In this document: in pieces, positions 22,824 to 27,463 of the stretch | Position numbering within the stretch: the first letter of the stretch is position 1 | How the letters are laid out: every line of letters begins with the position of its first letter | DNA from: a virus | Length of the DNA stretch: 27,463 nt | Direction: 5' to 3' (one strand) | Virus record (IMG/VR): IMGVR_UViG_3300043419_000081 | Location: 1-27,463 of that record | Made by a program: the position numbers and the translations under genes | The notes under the pieces: generated by a model | Told to the model about the DNA's origin: nothing | Databases searched by the model: none | What the model saw: only the letters and a program-made list of their open reading frames with translations

Positions 22824-23467
22824 GCTGTCTCCCTAGCTATGATGTTGGATACTTGTGATGCTGACCAGTTGATGCTGCCACGAACTGTTTGAACTTGGCG
22901 CTCTGTCAGTGCTGCTGCGATCTGGCGCAAGCTTGTGTAACCAGCTGCTTTCAAGTCACGAATGATTGGCAATACTTTCTGTGCGAACTGGTCTGCATTA
23001 GCTTGCAGAGCTGCTACACCAGCCGCAGAGCTGATTGCTGGTGACTTAGTACCAAGCTTTACACCACGAGCCTTGGCTGCTGCCAGAGCTACCTTGGTGC
23101 GCTTGCTGATCTCTTCACGCTCATGCTGTGCAAAGATTGCTTTGATGCCGAATTCTAGTGTGCTGGCATTTGGCATATCAGCTGCCACGATGTCTACACC
23201 AGACTTGCGGATGGTCATTAAGAATGCTGCATCACGACTGAGACGATCTAACTTAGCGATCAATAAAGATGCGCCAGAGGTACGGCATAACTCAATAGCT
23301 GCTGCTAACTGGATGCGGCTATCGTTCTTGCCTGATTCGATCTCGGTGAATGAGTGGATGATGCTGTCAGCGTACTGCTTTACAGCCTCTTGTTGAGCCT
23401 CTAGACCCAAGCCTGATTGACCTTGCTTGGTGGTTGATACACGAAAGTAAGCTACATATTTAGTCAT
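22820..23467 (-). CDS. Small serine recombinase (resolvase/invertase family)
   Basis: A 215-residue recombinase. The N-terminal catalytic domain (about 1-135) starts KYVAYFRVSTTKQGQSG with the nucleophile S11, and has ESGKNDSR and LLIAKLDRLSRDAAFL with the conserved Arg pair. It continues through the long helix AIFAQHEREEISKRTKVALAAAKARG. The C-terminal part (about 170-213) is a helix-turn-helix for site binding (LRQIAAALTERQV...NWSASQVSNIIA). Length fits the resolvase/invertase class; it lacks the large C-terminal domains of serine integrases. It begins the minus operon with AGGAG 7 bases upstream. No crossover site was recognised nearby, so whether it resolves multimers, inverts a segment or controls lysogeny is open. 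Confidence 0.92.
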   Translation of the reverse strand: MTKYVAYFRVSTTKQGQSGLGLEAQQEAVKQYADSIIHSFTEIESGKNDSRIQLAAAIELCRTSGASLLIAKLDRLSRDAAFLMTIRKSGVDIVAADMPNASTLEFGIKAIFAQHEREEISKRTKVALAAAKARGVKLGTKSPAISSAAGVAALQANADQFAQKVLPIIRDLKAAGYTSLRQIAAALTERQVQTVRGSINWSASQVSNIIARETA

Positions 23468-23520
23468 TTTATATCTCCTGTTTCTCGGTAGATTGACTGG
23501 TTTGTTGTGCCAGTTCCGTT

Positions 23521-23549
23521 AATGTATTTGATATCGCAGCGATATGCAA
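23521..23549 (-). promoter_or_regulatory. Candidate promoter of the recombination operon
   Basis: On the minus strand TTGCAT (23549-23544) and TACATT (23526-23521) are 17 bases apart and the second lies 54 bases before the recombinase ATG. The match to sigma-70 consensus is partial (3/6 and 4/6). The palindrome at 23531-23545 covers the spacer and touches the -35, where a bound repressor would block RNA polymerase. Confidence 0.4.
23531..23545. promoter_or_regulatory. 7-1-7 palindrome in divergent region (operator candidate)
   Basis: ATATCGC-A-GCGATAT is a perfect inverted repeat with a one-base centre, between the divergent recombinase and RHH genes. It has the same symmetry and outer bases (ATATC...GATAT) as the palindrome at 3419-3433. 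Its half-site also begins the 14-base element at 23614. The adjacent RHH protein is an obvious candidate ligand; this is inference. Confidence 0.6.
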
Positions 23550-23613
23550 TACCCAAATGCAAAATAATTTGAAATAAATTGGATGGAATACTATTGATCG
23601 CAGGTCATTTATG

Positions 23614-23627
23614 ATATCGTGGCGCAA
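23614..23627 (+). promoter_or_regulatory. 14-base element, second copy
   Basis: ATATCGTGGCGCAA, identical to 3509-3522, placed 16 bases before the RHH start and 83 bases after the start of the 23531 palindrome (90 bases in the capsid leader). It precedes GGGAGGT, the ribosome-binding site of the RHH gene. Confidence 0.45.
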
Positions 23628-23643
23628 TACAAAGGGAGGTAAG

Positions 23644-23829
23644 ATGGAAAATAAGTACAACACGTTACTAATTAGGCTACGTCCTGAGACCAGAGCATTA
23701 CTTGATCGTGCAGCTGGCGAACAGCGCAGATCTAGAGCGTCAATCATTGACGAGTTGCTGCTGGACAGCCTTAAACAGCGCTATAACAGCACACATGACA
23801 GGCTAAATAAGATGCTGGGTGCAGTGTGA
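23644..23829 (+). CDS. Ribbon-helix-helix DNA-binding protein (regulator or antitoxin-like)
   Basis: A 61-residue protein with a clear Arc/MetJ-like fold pattern. A short strand (residues 5-13, YNTLLIRLR) is followed by helix A (ETRALLDRAAGEQ), a turn at RRSR and helix B (ASIIDELLLDSL). A 17-residue basic tail ends LNKMLGAV. GGGAGGT lies 5 bases upstream of the ATG at 23644. It is the first gene of the plus operon and adjoins palindromic sites typical of RHH operators, so it probably autoregulates. The stop overlaps the GNAT start (GTGA), an arrangement also used by RHH/GNAT toxin-antitoxin pairs. It is shorter than usual DUF1778 antitoxins. Confidence 0.8.
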   Translation: MENKYNTLLIRLRPETRALLDRAAGEQRRSRASIIDELLLDSLKQRYNSTHDRLNKMLGAV

Positions 23830-24368
23830 TCCGACTGGCAGCCATTCCAGATCTGCCATACATAGTATCTCTGTCCAAGACTGAGAGCCTATCTCTTGGG
23901 TTCATACCTAAGATGGCATACGAGGCTGCTATTACAGGTCACAAGGGTGGTAAGAGATGGTCTACTACTTGCAATGACAGGCTATTTGTGTGCGAGGAGA
24001 ACGGTGATCTGGTAGGGTTTGTGATGTTTAGCTACGGCAAGATAAGCAAGTGCAATCAGATAGCTATACAGGCTGATGCTAGGTTGATTGAGCGTGGTAA
24101 AGCTTTGCTATCAGCTGCTATCTCGCATGGGAATCTGGTAGGTAGGGAGGATTTTGCTTGTGGCTGTGCTGATGATCTGCCAAGCAATCTATTTTGGCAG
24201 CAAATGGGCTGGGTTAAGGTGGGTGAGCGCCAAGGTATCAGCCACAAAAACACATGGCTGGAGACCAGTAAGCGCAAGATTAACGTGTACAGATACCAGA
24301 CCAACTCATTATTCACTAATGACTTTGGATTGATTTTGCCTAAAGATGATGCAGTAATTGCTTTGTAG
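23826..24368 (+). CDS. GNAT-family N-acetyltransferase
   Basis: A 180-residue GNAT-type protein starting GTG at 23826, overlapping the RHH stop by 4 bases. Seen: N-terminal IRLAAIPDLPYIVSLSK, then RLFVCEENGDLVGFVMFSYG (motif D/strand pair). The acetyl-CoA-loop region has a degenerate signature (ARLIERGKALLSAAI). The C-terminal part includes SNLFWQQMGWVKVGERQG and SHKNTWLETSKRKINVYRY. I know this subgroup, with FWxxxGWxxVGxRxG and KRKxNVY, as a common phage-encoded acetyltransferase; its substrate is not established. Coupling to an RHH gene recalls AtaT/TacT toxins, but the sequence looks more like the phage subgroup. An alternative role is modification of a host or phage protein early in infection. 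Confidence 0.82.
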   Translation: MIRLAAIPDLPYIVSLSKTESLSLGFIPKMAYEAAITGHKGGKRWSTTCNDRLFVCEENGDLVGFVMFSYGKISKCNQIAIQADARLIERGKALLSAAISHGNLVGREDFACGCADDLPSNLFWQQMGWVKVGERQGISHKNTWLETSKRKINVYRYQTNSLFTNDFGLILPKDDAVIAL

Positions 24369-24376
24369 GGGGTTGT

Positions 24377-24697
24377 ATGAATGGAAGAGGTAAGCGTAAC
24401 AAGGGTGCAGCTGGTGAACGAGAGCTGGCAGGTATCTTGAAGGACAACCTAGGTTTCGAGGTTAAGCGCAATCTGGGACAGGCACGAGACGGTGCGGATG
24501 ACATAACAATCCAGAAGTTTCGTATTGAAGTTAAACGGCAGGAAAGATTACAGGTGGATAAATGGTCAGAGCAAGTGGAATTATGCAGCAAGTCTGGCGA
24601 AATACCAGTACTGGCATACAGACGGAACGGACAGCCTTGGAGGGTTTGCCTGAGACTGGACGATTTTATCCCGATGCTGAGAGATGCACTGGATTGA
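24377..24697 (+). CDS. Holliday-junction-resolvase-like PD-(D/E)xK nuclease
   Basis: A 106-residue protein with Hjc-like motifs: basic N-terminus, GAAGERELAGILKDNLGF (E14/E16), then KRNLGQARDGADDITI (D41/D42) and FRIEVKRQE (E51-x-K53). These are the residues expected for a metal-dependent structure-selective endonuclease. Length fits the archaeal/phage resolvase families. It could cleave branched intermediates made by the annealing system in the divergent operon, linking the two operons in function. It starts 8 bases after the GNAT stop. Confidence 0.82.
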   Translation: MNGRGKRNKGAAGERELAGILKDNLGFEVKRNLGQARDGADDITIQKFRIEVKRQERLQVDKWSEQVELCSKSGEIPVLAYRRNGQPWRVCLRLDDFIPMLRDALD

Positions 24698-24723
24698 CGT
24701 TTAAGCATTTGGTGGATCAGCTG

Positions 24724-25047
24724 ATGGGTATCAATCCACCGATCATCAGGGTTGCTGGAAAGATGGTCATCAATATCGGCATAGGTGGTGACACACCAAC
24801 CAAGGTAGGTAAGCCTCGTACATCCAATTTTGATCTGATTGTGGCTCATGTACTGCGTGAGGCTGGCAGCTTGTCTACACCAGAGCTGCATGAGGAGATC
24901 TTGCTGTTGCGTGAGCATATCAGCATGGAGTCGCTGTTTAGGCTGTGTAAAAAGATGGAGAACAGAGGTCAATTGGTATCTAGCAAACAGGCTAGGACTA
25001 GCGGTAATGGGAGAGGTGTGAACGTATGGCAGCTGGTAAAAAAGTAG
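24724..25047 (+). CDS. Winged-helix DNA-binding protein
   Basis: A 107-residue protein (or 117 from TTG at 24694, which overlaps the nuclease stop as TTGA). ATG 24724 has GGTGGA 7 bases upstream, so I prefer it. A still longer in-frame start at 24562 would run 136 bases into the nuclease gene and is unlikely. Residues about 35-105 look like a winged helix: FDLIVAHVLREAGSLSTPEL, HEEILLLREHISMESLFRL, KKMENRGQLV and the terminal GRGVNVWQLV wing. It probably regulates transcription or replication; no specific family. Confidence 0.7.
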   Translation: MGINPPIIRVAGKMVINIGIGGDTPTKVGKPRTSNFDLIVAHVLREAGSLSTPELHEEILLLREHISMESLFRLCKKMENRGQLVSSKQARTSGNGRGVNVWQLVKK

Positions 25048-25202
25048 AGGGTTTCATTGAAGACAGGCTGTGTAGCAGCTGTAGGCAAAGGAAAAAGCCG
25101 GAGGGAGGAGAATGGATAATCATCAACAAAGGATTAAATCGGAGGTGGAATTGCAAGGAGTGCAATACCAGAAGGGTTGCCAGACTTGCCAACATTCGGT
25201 AG
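25026..25202 (+). CDS. Zinc-ribbon-like mini-protein, 58 residues
   Basis: A short frame starting ATG at 25026, inside the last 22 bases of the upstream gene. Two CxxC knuckles, RLCSSCRQ (C16, C19) and WNCKECNT (C43, C46), are separated by a 23-residue loop. The C-terminus is basic (RRVARLANIR). This is the layout of a phage zinc ribbon, likely binding nucleic acid or protein. It overlaps the next Cys-rich gene by 91 bases in another frame. Small size and the absence of a strong start signal are the weak points; the paired knuckles are the main support. Confidence 0.65.
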   Translation: MAAGKKVEGFIEDRLCSSCRQRKKPEGGEWIIINKGLNRRWNCKECNTRRVARLANIR

Positions 25203-25291
25203 CTCATTCTGAAGGACTGTGGTGCAAGCTATGGGATTGTGAGTCTATTGGATATTGTGAAGGGTATGAGTATGAATCAGGCACAGCCTAG
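25112..25291 (+). CDS. Second Cys-rich mini-protein, 59 residues, overlapping frame
   Basis: ATG at 25112 is preceded by GAGGGAGGAGA, a strong ribosome-binding site. After a polar N-terminus, residues 20-51 read KGCQTCQHS...GLWCKLWDCES...GYCEGYEYESG: C23, C26, C38, C43 and C49. A CxxCxxS...WC...C-x-G-(F/Y)-x-YE signature is familiar from small phage proteins thought to bind zinc. It overlaps the previous Cys-rich gene by 91 bases and the next gene by 20 bases, all in different frames. Function unknown. Confidence 0.7.
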   Translation: MDNHQQRIKSEVELQGVQYQKGCQTCQHSVAHSEGLWCKLWDCESIGYCEGYEYESGTA

Positions 25292-25544
25292 TCCATGTCC
25301 ATTATGCGGTAGGTATCATTTACAGGCTGGAGTTGTAATGGTAAGTGGTAGAGAGGTTTGTACTTACTCTGATGAATGGAAGGCTGAATGCGAGATCAGG
25401 TATGCAATGAGGCTGCCAGATAAAGCTAGAAAGCCAAAGATTACCAAAGTAATGTACTTGGACATGGTAGAAAACAATAGAGGCTATCCAGCTAGGAAAG
25501 CCATGAGGGATGAGATGGTTAAACGATATAGGGAGAAGAAATGA
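25272..25544 (+). CDS. Small Cys-motif phage protein (DUF7696-like)
   Basis: A 90-residue protein. It starts with PSPCPLCGRYH near residue 10 and continues VSGREVCTYSDEWKAECEIRYAMRLPD, a signature I recall, with moderate certainty, from the family DUF7696 in phages of proteobacteria. The remainder is basic and helical (MVENNRGYPARKAM...RYREKK). The start at 25272 is chosen because GAAGGG (25259-25264) is 7 bases away; ATG 25266 is only one base from it and GTG 25239 has no such signal. The stop overlaps the next start (ATGA). Confidence 0.75.
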   Translation: MNQAQPSPCPLCGRYHLQAGVVMVSGREVCTYSDEWKAECEIRYAMRLPDKARKPKITKVMYLDMVENNRGYPARKAMRDEMVKRYREKK

Positions 25545-25759
25545 AAGCATTTCCAAAGATTAAATATATTTCACCAAAGGGTGATGGAACTTTTGGGGTG
25601 ACTCAAGACGATGGCATGGACTTGCGTGATTACTTTGCAGCTAAGGCTATGCACGCAATGATTGCTTCAGGAAAATTACCTACTGGAATTATGATTGATA
25701 CAGCAGAAGAAGCATATGTTATGGCTGACCACATGATGAAAGCAAGGGGGCAGCAATGA
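25541..25759 (+). CDS. Small conserved phage protein (LRDYFAAKAM type)
   Basis: A 72-residue protein with PKGDGTFGVTQDDGMDLRDY and FAAKAMHAMIASGK in the middle and a C-terminal AEEAYVMADHMMKARGQQ. The GM(T/D)LRDYFAA(K/H)AM motif followed by AY-x-MAD-x-M-x-A-R is widespread in small phage proteins near replication genes and has no assigned function. It overlaps both neighbours by 4 bases (ATGA), so translation is coupled along the operon. Confidence 0.78.
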   Translation: MKAFPKIKYISPKGDGTFGVTQDDGMDLRDYFAAKAMHAMIASGKLPTGIMIDTAEEAYVMADHMMKARGQQ

Positions 25760-26040
25760 TCTACAAAACTTTTAAAGAATGGGCTGCTGGTCTGTGGCTT
25801 GAGGACGGTGAGCCAAGGAAACAAGCGTACACCCGTGATGAATTACTCCTCATAGAGATGGGGTGGAACTACGGCAAAGAAGCTGGTGTAGCAGCGGAGC
25901 GTGAAGCGTGTGCGAAGGTGTGTGAAAAACTTGGTGAAGAATATAACAATGAAATAAATAAAAAACTTTGCATAGGTGATGAATTACAAGATGTGGCAAA
26001 TGATTGCGCAGAATCTATCCGAGCAAGGGGGCAGGAATGA
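25756..26040 (+). CDS. Small phage protein (AEREACAKVCE type)
   Basis: A 94-residue helical protein. The N-terminus reads MIYKTFKEWAAGLWLEDGEP. The centre has AGVAAEREACAKVCEKLGEE and the end CAESIRARGQE. The (A)AEREACAKVC(E/D)...CAxAIRAR pattern is a familiar motif of small phage proteins with three conserved cysteines and no known role. ATGA overlaps on both sides. Confidence 0.75.
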   Translation: MIYKTFKEWAAGLWLEDGEPRKQAYTRDELLLIEMGWNYGKEAGVAAEREACAKVCEKLGEEYNNEINKKLCIGDELQDVANDCAESIRARGQE

Positions 26041-26306
26041 CTGACAGAAAACTATTACAGCAAGCGTTAGATGCGTTAGATTCTGAATGCAACGCAACAA
26101 TAAGCCATGCACAAGAAACAATACGCAAAATACTAGATCAGCCAAAGAAAGAATGGGTAGGGCTGACGGATGATGATGTTAATCGCTTTGTAGAAGCAAT
26201 ATATAAAGGCTTTGACATAAAGACAGTAAACGAAATAGAGATTCAATACTTTGAAAGATTAATAAAGTTTATTGATAGGAAGTTAAAGGAGAAGAACAGT
26301 GACTGA
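26037..26306 (+). CDS. Small phage protein with WVGLTDDD...KLKEKNSD module
   Basis: An 89-residue protein starting at 26037, in the ATGA overlap with the upstream stop, and preceded by GGGGCAGG. The N-terminal part (MTDRKLLQQALDALDSE) is a helix typical of phage proteins that count as repeats of unknown function. Then follows KKEWVGLTDDDVNRFVEAIY and the tail FIDRKLKEKNSD. The final eight residues are identical to those encoded at 22402-22425 on the minus strand, with different codons. The tail contains the AAGGAG and GTG start of the next gene, which overlaps by 8 bases, exactly as in the minus operon. Confidence 0.78.
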   Translation: MTDRKLLQQALDALDSECNATISHAQETIRKILDQPKKEWVGLTDDDVNRFVEAIYKGFDIKTVNEIEIQYFERLIKFIDRKLKEKNSD

Positions 26307-26493
26307 CAGAGACTTACTTTGGAAGCTATACGCTGAGTACATGACGCATGGCAATCTGTGTACAGAGACGCTGACAATGCTTGTGATCAGGCTGAAGGAG
26401 CCAGTATCGATGGCTGATGAGTGGAAAATGGAATGCATCAGGATGTTGGAAGACATTAAACACTTGCAGACACAGTTAAACAGTCTCCAATGA
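26299..26493 (+). CDS. Hypothetical small phage protein, GTG start
   Basis: A 64-residue protein starting GTG at 26299, with AAGGAG 9 bases upstream inside the preceding gene. It begins MTDRDLLWKLYAEYMTHG, like the N-terminus of its upstream neighbour (MTDRKLL). It ends in a helical MLEDIKHLQTQLNSLQ that could form a coiled coil. Function unknown. The stop overlaps the next start as ATGA. Confidence 0.7.
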   Translation: MTDRDLLWKLYAEYMTHGNLCTETLTMLVIRLKEPVSMADEWKMECIRMLEDIKHLQTQLNSLQ

Positions 26494-27266
26494 CGCAGTT
26501 CAACATACCACCCAAGCCTACCTTAAAGAAGAGGAAGACTCCACCAAGGAAGACGCAGTACGCAATCATGCCTTTAAGAGCGCTGACAGATAAGCGTATC
26601 ACTGACAGGAATCGTACTGTACTTGCCATGATGTCATCATTTGCTAACAGGGCTGGAATCACTTGGGTAACTCAGAAAAGGATTGGTGAGGAGTTCAAAG
26701 TAACACCACAGGCTATCCAGAGAATGCTTGGCAAGCTTAGAGACTGTGGGTACATCGAGAAGGTATCAGGTTACAAAGTTGGCATCAAAGGTATCACTTA
26801 CAGGATCATCTACGATCCCAAGATCAGCGCACAGGATGCAGTTTCAATAGCAGGTAACGGCATAGATTTAGAGGTAGAGCAGTACAACCAAGAGGATCCA
26901 GTAATGACATTTAGATCACATCAACCACAGCCGATAGGCGCATTCTTAAAGGACATTCCAATGGCAAAACCAAAGCAGCAGAATAAAACACAACAGCAGG
27001 AGGTTGAGCAAGTGCAGAAGACGTATAAGGGAGAAGACTATAGTCGAGAGTTCTCTCGCACAGCGCAAGCCATCTGCGGAGTTGAGCGCTTGCCAAATGA
27101 GCAAGATAAGCAAATAGCTGCCGAATTAGCAACACATCAGGTAGATATGGATCAGTTTAAGCAGATGCTAGTGGAATCAATCAGTTGGCACAAGGCAACA
27201 GGTAAGCAACCACCAGCAGGACTGGGTTATTACAGGCAAGTAGCGCTTAGTTTACGTAAAGCCTAG
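26490..27266 (+). CDS. Replication-initiator-like winged-helix protein
   Basis: A 258-residue protein. The basic N-terminus (PPKPTLKKRKTPPRKTQYA) is followed by a winged helix-turn-helix: IMPLRALTDKRITDRNRTVL (about 26-46), WVTQKRIGEEFKVTPQAIQR (helices 59-78) and LRDCGYIEKVSGYKVGIKG (wing). A linker rich in Gln and Lys spans about 140-180. The C-terminal helical domain (about 185-258) contains LATHQVDMDQFKQMLVESISWH. The plan resembles lambda O-like phage replication proteins, which bind an origin and recruit helicase. The last gene before a non-coding stretch with strong inverted repeats, which would suit an origin. Role is inferred; a transcription regulator is possible. Confidence 0.75.
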   Translation: MTQFNIPPKPTLKKRKTPPRKTQYAIMPLRALTDKRITDRNRTVLAMMSSFANRAGITWVTQKRIGEEFKVTPQAIQRMLGKLRDCGYIEKVSGYKVGIKGITYRIIYDPKISAQDAVSIAGNGIDLEVEQYNQEDPVMTFRSHQPQPIGAFLKDIPMAKPKQQNKTQQQEVEQVQKTYKGEDYSREFSRTAQAICGVERLPNEQDKQIAAELATHQVDMDQFKQMLVESISWHKATGKQPPAGLGYYRQVALSLRKA

Positions 27267-27447
27267 GTAGTGGGTGTGTCTGTACAAAAACGAATGGTTC
27301 GATTAGAGTTTGTACAGGCACAATACGTTATCATTATAGTACGTTACGATATCAATTAATTAACGCTGTGTTATCAAAGTGGCATTATCCCCCCCCCACC
27401 CCACCACCTATCGATGGGGGGACTCACACAATTTTTCCTAGGAAATC
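27267..27447. other. Non-coding region with C9 tract (origin or promoter candidate)
   Basis: After the inverted repeat comes an AT-rich part with TACGTTA twice, 16 bases apart (27324-27330, 27340-27346). A partial match to the 14-base element lies on the minus strand at 27353-27339 (GATATCGTAACGTAC, 11/15). Then follow nine C (27389-27397), CCCC and CC runs, and six G (27416-27421), which could pair with the C runs. No convincing gene is seen. The location after an initiator-like gene suits a replication origin or a promoter region for the next gene. Confidence 0.45.
27275..27322. repeat. Large inverted repeat with TGTACA cores
   Basis: TGTGTCTGTACAAA (27275-27288) and TTTGTACAGGCACA (27309-27322) are complementary over 14 bases with one G-T pair, separated by 20 bases. 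Each arm contains the self-complementary TGTACA. No T-tract follows, so it is not a normal terminator. An operator or origin-associated structure is possible. Confidence 0.7.
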
Positions 27448-27463
27448 ATGACTAGTCTAATTA
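27448..27463 (+). CDS. Start of a gene cut by the window edge
   Basis: ATG at 27448 follows TAGGAAATC, with AGGA 5 bases upstream, and reads MTSLI before the window ends. The reading direction continues the plus operon. Too little is visible to say more. Confidence 0.4.

Noticed and set aside
22962-23396. Plus-strand frame of 144 codons opposite the serine recombinase
   Set aside because: Shadow of a clearly conserved recombinase; no ribosome-binding site.
27270-27359. 29-codon GTG frame after the initiator-like gene
   Set aside because: It has no ribosome-binding site and coincides with the inverted repeat, whose symmetry explains the sequence better.

Overview
The window is part of a double-stranded DNA tailed phage genome, most likely a short-tailed (podovirus-like) phage of a Gram-negative host. 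The structural genes follow the T7-type order: portal, scaffold, major capsid protein, tubular tail proteins, three internal virion proteins, tail fibre. The lysis genes include an Rz/Rz1 spanin pair, which implies a host with an outer membrane. No host genes, rRNA, tRNA or CRISPR array were seen. Base composition is moderately AT-rich. Genes are packed tightly, with many 1-, 4- or 8-base overlaps. The host cannot be named from the sequence; similarity to phages of freshwater or soil proteobacteria is only an impression.

Layout. (1) 1-16755, plus strand: virion genes, interrupted by terminators at about 3350-3375 (after the scaffold gene) and 4705-4738 (after the capsid and accessory protein genes). 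(2) 16758-19353, plus strand: two small conserved genes, then a lysis cassette with an XhlA-like membrane peptide, a membrane protein, a 3-TM holin, Rz with Rz1 embedded in another frame, and an M15 peptidase endolysin. (3) 19350-19841, minus strand: a very AT-rich HNH/AP2 homing-type endonuclease wedged into the 3' end of the endolysin gene. A degraded second copy of the endolysin end lies on its far side. (4) 19916-23467, minus strand: a recombination operon starting with a small serine recombinase, followed by five small genes, then a YqaJ-type exonuclease, an unlisted 58-residue gene and a Sak3/DUF1071-type single-strand annealing protein. (5) 23644-27266, plus strand, divergent: an early-type operon with a ribbon-helix-helix regulator, a GNAT acetyltransferase, a Holliday-junction-resolvase-like nuclease, a winged-helix protein, Cys-rich mini-proteins, several small phage genes and a replication-initiator-like winged-helix protein. 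(6) 27267-27447: a non-coding stretch with a large inverted repeat and a C9 tract, ahead of a gene start at the right edge.

How it fits together. The divergent intergenic region at 23468-23643 is the likely control point between the recombination operon and the replication/accessory operon. It carries a 7-1-7 palindrome (ATATCGC-A-GCGATAT) lying across a candidate promoter of the minus operon, plus a 14-base element that recurs exactly upstream of the major capsid gene. The capsid leader also has its own 7-1-7 palindrome (ATATCAG-G-CTGATAT) at nearly the same distance. I infer that one regulator, perhaps the ribbon-helix-helix protein, could link early and late transcription. Several genes of fewer than 60 residues were found by reading the gaps (11749, 17359, 20634, 22132, 25026 and 25112). 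No stretch longer than 300 bases lacks a gene; the longest gaps are 3324-3554, 23468-23643 and 27267-27447.
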